Below, piece after piece: positions 43,423 through 48,046 of a stretch of 48,046 bases of DNA. The notes under the pieces were generated by a model that did not search any database, was not told the origin of the DNA, and saw nothing but the letters and a program-made list of their open reading frames with translations. A program made the position numbers and the translations under genes. The number at the start of each line of letters is the position of its first letter. Within the stretch, counting starts at the first letter, position 1. The DNA lies in assembly GCA_004340125.1 (NCBI GenBank), contig SLUK01000015.1:1-48046 (forward strand), read 5' to 3'. The DNA comes from Harryflintia acetispora (GTDB lineage: Bacteria; Bacillota; Clostridia; Oscillospirales; Ruminococcaceae).

Positions 43423-45798
43423 ATGCTGGATCATTTTGATCAGGAAGGCTTTTTGCAGGCGCTGCGGCAGAACCTGCACCGGGAATACCGCTGCGAGATC
43501 GAGGAGGCGGCGCCTTGGCAGCTGCACGAGGCGCTGGGCGAGGCGGTGATGGAGCAGCTCTATTCCGACTGGCGGGCGAGCCTGCAAAAACGGGATCAGG
43601 TCCGCCGGGCCGGATATCTGTCGGCTGAATTTTTGGTCGGCCGGGCGGTCTATAACAACCTGCTCTGCTTGGGAGTCCTCGACGAGGTGGCCGGGCTGCT
43701 CGCGCAGGCGGGCGCGGATATCGGGGCTCTCGAGGAGATCGAGGACGCGGCCCTGGGCAACGGCGGCCTCGGGCGGCTGGCGGCCTGCTTCCTGGACAGC
43801 GCCGCCACGCTGGACCTGCCGCTGGACGGGTACGGGATCCGCTACCGCTACGGGCTCTTCCGCCAGCAGCTCGTAGACGGGTACCAGAAGGAGGCCGCCG
43901 ACGACTGGACCCGCTTCGGCGACCCGTGGAGCGTGAGAAGACAGCAGGATACGGTGCAGGTGACGCTGGGGGACCAGGTGGTCAACGCCGTGCCCTACGA
44001 CATGCCCATCCTGGGCTGGGGTACCGACAATGTGGGCACCCTGCGCCTGTGGCAGGCCGAACCGGTGGAGGAGTTCGACTTCACCCTCTTTAACGACCAG
44101 CACTACGACGAGGCGGTGCGCTGCAAGAATAAAGCGGAGGACATTTCCCGGGTGCTCTATCCCAACGACAGCACCCGCGAGGGCAAGCTGCTGCGCCTGG
44201 GGCAGCAGTACTTCTTCTGCAGCGCCTCGCTGCAGAGCATGCTGCGCGATTACGCCCGCGCGCACGGGGAGAATTATCATGACTTCGGCAAGTGGTATGC
44301 CTTGCAGCTCAACGACACCCATCCGGTCATCGCCATCCCCGAGCTCATCCGGCTGCTGATGGAGCGCTCGCTCGACTTCCTCTCCGCCCTTGCAGTGGCG
44401 CAGGAGACCTTTTCCTACACCAACCACACCGTCATGCCCGAGGCGATGGAGAGCTGGGAGTGCTCCCTTTTGCGGGAAACCTGCCCGCAGGTGCTCGCCG
44501 TCATCGAGATGATCGACGAGCACCGCGCCCGCGACCTGGCGGGGCGGGGGCTCTCCCCGATGGCAGCGGCGCGCTACCGGATCATCCGCGGCGGCTATGT
44601 GCAGATGGCCAATTTGGCCGTCTATGTCGGGCATACCGTCAACGGGGTTGCAAAGCTCCACACCGAAATCCTCAAAGAGACAGTGCTCCACGACTGGTAC
44701 AAGCTTTTCCCTGAGCGCTTCCAGAACAAGACCAACGGGATCACCCAGCGGCGCTGGCTGCGGCTGTGCAATCCCGAGCTTTCCGCGCTGATCACCCGGC
44801 TGCTCGGGGACGAGGCGTGGGTGCGCGACCTTGAGCGGCTGAAAGAGCTGGAGCGCTATGCGCAGGACGAGGGCGTGATGCGCGAGTTCGCGGTCATCAA
44901 GCGGGAGAAGAAGCGCCAGCTGGCAGGCTTCATCGAGCGGCAGGAGGGGATACGCCTGGACGAAAACTTCCTTTTCGACATCCAGGTCAAGCGCCTGCAC
45001 GAATATAAGCGGCAGCTCTTAAACGCCCTGTCCATCCTGGACATCTACTATGGCCTTAAGGAAGGGCGGATTCAGGACTTCACCCCCACCGCCTTTATTT
45101 TCGGCGCCAAGGCGGCGCCCGGCTATGTGCGCGCCAAGGCGATCATCCACTTTATCTGCGAGATCGCCAAAATGATCGACGGCGACCCCGAGATGGACGG
45201 GAAGCTGAAGATCGTTTTTGTGCAAAACTACAACGTCTCCTATGCCGAGCGCCTGATCCCGGCCGCCGACGTATCCGAGCAGATTTCCACCGCCGGGACC
45301 GAGGCCAGCGGCACCGGGAACATGAAGTTCATGTTAAACGGCGCGGTGACCCTCGGCACCTACGACGGGGCGAACGTCGAGATCGTAAAGGCCGCGGGGG
45401 AGGAAAACAACTATATCTTCGGCGCGCGGGTCGAGCAGCTCGACGAGATCCGGGACAGCTACGACCCCAAGCGCATCTACGAGGAGCAGCCGCGCATTCG
45501 GCGGGTGCTGGACACCCTGATCGACGGCACCTTTTCGGACAGCGGGAACGGGGAGTTCGCCGAGCTGCACCGCTCGATTCTGGAGGGGGCCAGCTGGCAC
45601 CGGGCGGACAACTACTTCCTGCTGCGCGACTTTTTGGACTATCAGGAAAAGAAGCTGGCGGCCAATCGCGACTACCGCGACCGGCTGGCCTTTAGCCGCC
45701 GCTGCTGGTATAATCTCTGCAACGCCGGGCGCTTCTCGTCGGACCGGACCATCCGCGAATACGCCAGGGATATTTGGAAGATTGAACCGGTCAAGTAA
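43423..45798 (+). CDS. glgP: Glycogen/maltodextrin phosphorylase
   Basis: Releases glucose-1-phosphate from the non-reducing ends of alpha-1,4-glucans with pyridoxal phosphate. The 791-residue protein has AALGNGGLGRLAACFLDS near residue 110, the LNDTHPVIAIPEL segment, and the PLP lysine K635 in EASGTGNMKFMLNG. With malQ it forms a maltodextrin or glycogen degradation operon; no glgA, glgB or glgC is in the window. An ATG at 43411 directly abuts AAAGGA (43405-43410); the ATG at 43423 was preferred. A terminator follows within 10 bases of the stop. Confidence 0.96.
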   Translation: MLDHFDQEGFLQALRQNLHREYRCEIEEAAPWQLHEALGEAVMEQLYSDWRASLQKRDQVRRAGYLSAEFLVGRAVYNNLLCLGVLDEVAGLLAQAGADIGALEEIEDAALGNGGLGRLAACFLDSAATLDLPLDGYGIRYRYGLFRQQLVDGYQKEAADDWTRFGDPWSVRRQQDTVQVTLGDQVVNAVPYDMPILGWGTDNVGTLRLWQAEPVEEFDFTLFNDQHYDEAVRCKNKAEDISRVLYPNDSTREGKLLRLGQQYFFCSASLQSMLRDYARAHGENYHDFGKWYALQLNDTHPVIAIPELIRLLMERSLDFLSALAVAQETFSYTNHTVMPEAMESWECSLLRETCPQVLAVIEMIDEHRARDLAGRGLSPMAAARYRIIRGGYVQMANLAVYVGHTVNGVAKLHTEILKETVLHDWYKLFPERFQNKTNGITQRRWLRLCNPELSALITRLLGDEAWVRDLERLKELERYAQDEGVMREFAVIKREKKRQLAGFIERQEGIRLDENFLFDIQVKRLHEYKRQLLNALSILDIYYGLKEGRIQDFTPTAFIFGAKAAPGYVRAKAIIHFICEIAKMIDGDPEMDGKLKIVFVQNYNVSYAERLIPAADVSEQISTAGTEASGTGNMKFMLNGAVTLGTYDGANVEIVKAAGEENNYIFGARVEQLDEIRDSYDPKRIYEEQPRIRRVLDTLIDGTFSDSGNGEFAELHRSILEGASWHRADNYFLLRDFLDYQEKKLAANRDYRDRLAFSRRCWYNLCNAGRFSSDRTIREYARDIWKIEPVK

Positions 45799-45805
45799 GA
45801 AAGAG

Positions 45806-45832
45806 GCCCCGCAAGATTGCGGGGCGCTTTTT
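45806..45832. terminator. Terminator between glgP and the right Ig-like gene
   Basis: GCCCCGCAA pairs with TTGCGGGGC over a two-base gap, followed by GCTTTTT on the plus strand and a T-rich run on the minus strand. It can close both convergent genes. Confidence 0.88.
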
Positions 45833-45836
45833 ACTG

Positions 45837-48046
45837 TCATGGATTGAGGATGATACAAAAACGCATGGGAAGAGATGCCGTGAGGGACGAACTGGTTAAT
45901 TCGCCGTTTGGCCCGACGACACATATGACATAGCTTCGCGGGGAACGAATCCATCTGTAGCCGGTACTTCCGAACACCGTCTTGACCGCACTGTAATTGC
46001 TTGCCGTTACGCCGTTATTTATAAAATAGCTGAATTGTTTTGTCTCTGTATATGCATCGGTGGAGTTGCTCGGCCTGCTGCTTCCATATATTTCGTAAGC
46101 GCTCGGTAACCAGGCATAGTCCCCTACATATTTATGTGCAGAGAGCTTTTCCTTTTGCGCGGCCGTCAAACCGTTATAAAAATTGGCGCACTGGGTCCGT
46201 ACCAAACTGGTGCTATAATTGTTCAAACTGCCGTATTTTCCAGTGTAATAGTCGAAATTTGCCAGCAAAACGACAGAACCGGAATTGCCGCCATACGGAC
46301 TTCCATCATCGTCGACGACCCACCAGCTTTTGCCGCCCCAGGTTACCGTTTTTCCTTCGTCCATTGCGTTGCCGCTGTCGTCTATAATGACCGGTTTTTG
46401 TACGGTCACAGACATGGTCTGGTAGAAGCCGGTGTTCCCCTGTGCCTGGGCGTAAATATTGGCGGTTCCCGCGCCGACGCCGTAAACGGTAATGGTCCCG
46501 TTGTTTGCCGTCGACCCGGCGCTCACCGCTGCGACCGCCGGGTTGTCGCTCCACCAGTTGATATTGGTGTTCAACGCGTTCCATGGGCTGACGGCCGCGT
46601 TGACAGTGGTGTTCTCTCCCACTTTAAAAGTCGCTGCCGTCTTGCCTATGACGATACCGGTCGGGCCCTGGTCGGTGACGGTAACGGAGTAGGGGGCGCT
46701 GGTCATTCCGTCCACAGTGGCGGTGAAGGTGGCACTGCCCGCCGCGGTGGCGGTCACCAGCCCGGAAGCGTTGATGTTGATGCTGGCGCTGCCACCTGTT
46801 TTGGCCCAGCTCACCGCTTTGAAGTGCGCATTGTCCGGCTTGACCGTCGCCGCAAGCTGGGTGGTGACGGTGGTTTTGTCGCTGGTGCGCACCAGCGAAT
46901 TGGTACCGCTGACCGTTACCGAGGCCACGGGAATCTTGTCCTTGACCGTTATGGTGCTGCTCCCGCTTTTACCGCCCACCGTCGCGGTGACGGTCGTGCT
47001 CCCCGGCGCAACCGCGCTCACCAGTCCGGTCTGGTTGACCGTCGCGGCGGACGGGTTGCTGCTGCTCCAGACCGGGGCGGCGTTGGGCGTAACGGTTGCG
47101 GCAAGCTGCACCGTTCTCGGCTCCCCCAGGGTGTAAATCGTATAGCTATTCGGACTGACGCTCACGCTGCCGATGGTCACCACCGTGACGGTGCAGCTGG
47201 CCTTGTACTGCGCCGTATCCGGCGCCCCCTTGATATGGGCGGTGATGGTCGTGCTGCCCGCCGTTTTGCCGCTGGCGGCGATGGTGGCGCTGTGCCCGTC
47301 CGCAGAGACTGTCATCGCGGCGGCGCCGGGATCGCTGTTCGTCCATTCCAGCTCGTCGCTGGATACCCCGCCCGTCAGGGCGGCCGAGAGGGTAAACTGC
47401 GTCTCGGCCGCTGTGCCGCCGGTGAAGAGGGTATAGGCGGTGTGGCTCAGCGACACCCCCGTCACCGCCGAGACGTTGACCGTGCAGGCGGCCTTTACCT
47501 TGCCGCCGTAGACGCTGGCGGTGACGGTCGCCGTCCCGCCGGTGTGGGCGGTGATGAGGCCGGTGCTGTCCACCGACGCGACGGCCTCGTTGCTGCTCGT
47601 CCAGAGGACCTGTTCGGCGTAGCCGTTCGCCTTCATGTAGGGATGGCCGGTCGGGCCGGTACTGCTTGTGCTGCCATTCTTGCTGACGGTCAGTTGCACG
47701 CTCTGCCGCCCCTGGGCGTTGTTCGTTTGCAGGTAGAGGGTTTTCCCGGTCGCGTCGGTATCCCCGCTCCTGATCGTCAGGCTCTTGATCGCGTTGTAGG
47801 TCATCACCGTTTCCTTCACCCCGGCCTCGTGGAAGCCCGGGGCGCTGCTTTGAGAGGTCACGGTGATGGTGAAGTCGGTGTCCTCCTGGGGCGGGGCGGA
47901 GAAAGGAATCCTGTAGTCCCAGCCCGCCCCCTGCCGCACGCCGTAGAGGGCCTCGCCGCCGCCCGCCGGGGCGGCGGCGACGGTGAAGCCGGTGATCAGG
48001 TCCGGATTGTTGTTGCCCAGCTTGACGGTGATCGCTTCCGTCTCCG
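45837..48046 (-). CDS. Ig-like (BIG_2) repeat surface protein, 5' end missing
   Basis: The frame runs from the right window edge to 45837 without a stop; no start is inside, so about 735 residues are visible and more lie outside. After an N-terminal part with beta-rich sequence (FTITVTSQSSAPGF) come five bacterial Ig-like type 2 domains, each with a Trp-Ser/Asn turn (WTSSNEAVASVDSTGLITA, WSSSNPSAATVNQTGLVSA and WWSDNPAVAAVS among them). The C-terminal domain of about 170 residues is DUF6273-like: VTWGGKSWWVVDDDGS, STSLVRTQCANFYNG, YEIYGSSRPS, RWIRSPRSY and a final FCIILNP. The second to fourth Ig domains are the close copies found in the left-edge protein. The C-terminal region is visibly AT-richer than the Ig repeats. 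No cell-wall sorting signal is present. Confidence 0.85.
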   Translation of the reverse strand, partial: ETEAITVKLGNNNPDLITGFTVAAAPAGGGEALYGVRQGAGWDYRIPFSAPPQEDTDFTITVTSQSSAPGFHEAGVKETVMTYNAIKSLTIRSGDTDATGKTLYLQTNNAQGRQSVQLTVSKNGSTSSTGPTGHPYMKANGYAEQVLWTSSNEAVASVDSTGLITAHTGGTATVTASVYGGKVKAACTVNVSAVTGVSLSHTAYTLFTGGTAAETQFTLSAALTGGVSSDELEWTNSDPGAAAMTVSADGHSATIAASGKTAGSTTITAHIKGAPDTAQYKASCTVTVVTIGSVSVSPNSYTIYTLGEPRTVQLAATVTPNAAPVWSSSNPSAATVNQTGLVSAVAPGSTTVTATVGGKSGSSTITVKDKIPVASVTVSGTNSLVRTSDKTTVTTQLAATVKPDNAHFKAVSWAKTGGSASININASGLVTATAAGSATFTATVDGMTSAPYSVTVTDQGPTGIVIGKTAATFKVGENTTVNAAVSPWNALNTNINWWSDNPAVAAVSAGSTANNGTITVYGVGAGTANIYAQAQGNTGFYQTMSVTVQKPVIIDDSGNAMDEGKTVTWGGKSWWVVDDDGSPYGGNSGSVVLLANFDYYTGKYGSLNNYSTSLVRTQCANFYNGLTAAQKEKLSAHKYVGDYAWLPSAYEIYGSSRPSNSTDAYTETKQFSYFINNGVTASNYSAVKTVFGSTGYRWIRSPRSYVICVVGPNGELTSSSLTASLPMRFCIILNP
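46876..47355 (-). repeat. Right arm of the long inverted repeat
   Basis: Counterpart of 1-480 in opposite orientation. It ends at the homologue of left base 1, so its true outer limit is not visible. Similarity weakens but continues inward to about 46666. Confidence 0.9.

Noticed and set aside
42655..45000. A 781-codon minus-strand frame across malQ and glgP
   Set aside because: Same shadow effect opposite two conserved enzymes; low-complexity translation and no ribosome site.

Overview
The window is a GC-rich stretch of chromosome from what looks like a spore-forming member of the Clostridia, probably Oscillospirales (Ruminococcaceae-like). This is inference from gene content: a group II ECF transporter module next to truA, a SpoIVFA/SpoIVFB-like pair, FtsEX with a CwlO/PcsB-type hydrolase, a zinc-finger Clp ATPase with a CIRCE-like operator, DUF1540 and DUF5711-type proteins, and a split B12-radical SAM/DUF2344 pair ahead of rplS. 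No phage, insertion sequence, CRISPR array, tRNA or rRNA was seen. Shine-Dalgarno sites are strong and sigma-A-type promoters are recognisable.

Layout. 1-1474: 3' part of a surface protein with bacterial Ig-like repeats, running rightward, closed by a strong terminator. 1909-9771: a dense rightward block of ruvC-ruvA-ruvB, glmM, a methyltransferase, ecfA1-ecfA2-ecfT and truA. 9791-15507: two membrane proteins (DUF5711-like, CvpA-like), the Clp ATPase and a polytopic glycosyltransferase-like protein. pgsA (15563-16120) points left, divergent from a thioesterase and uridine phosphorylase. 17818-22018: a CdaR/PucR-type regulator, then ftsE-ftsX and a secreted M23 hydrolase. 22262-26159: leftward potABCD polyamine transporter operon behind a leader of about 350 nt with strong RNA structure. 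26774-28202: SpoIVFA/SpoIVFB-like pair. 28319-37898: radical SAM pair, L19 leader and rplS, lepB, rbgA, rnhB, yraN, an M19 dipeptidase, thrC, a leftward DUF1540 gene and a phosphoesterase. 38083-41613: tig, clpP, clpX. 41908-45798: malQ and glgP for alpha-glucan breakdown. 45837 to the right edge: a second Ig-like surface protein, leftward and open at its 5' end.

The two Ig-like proteins face each other across about 45 kb of mostly housekeeping genes. Their shared repeats form an ungapped inverted repeat of about 480 bp (1-480 against 46876-47355; 11 differences in 159 aligned residues by hand), while their C-terminal domains are related but divergent. Homologous recombination between the arms would invert the whole core and exchange C-terminal domains. 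This architecture, the structured RNA ahead of potA, the CIRCE-like site ahead of the Clp ATPase and the membrane-anchored PotD are the points most worth a second look. Everything was read by eye; no database search was run.
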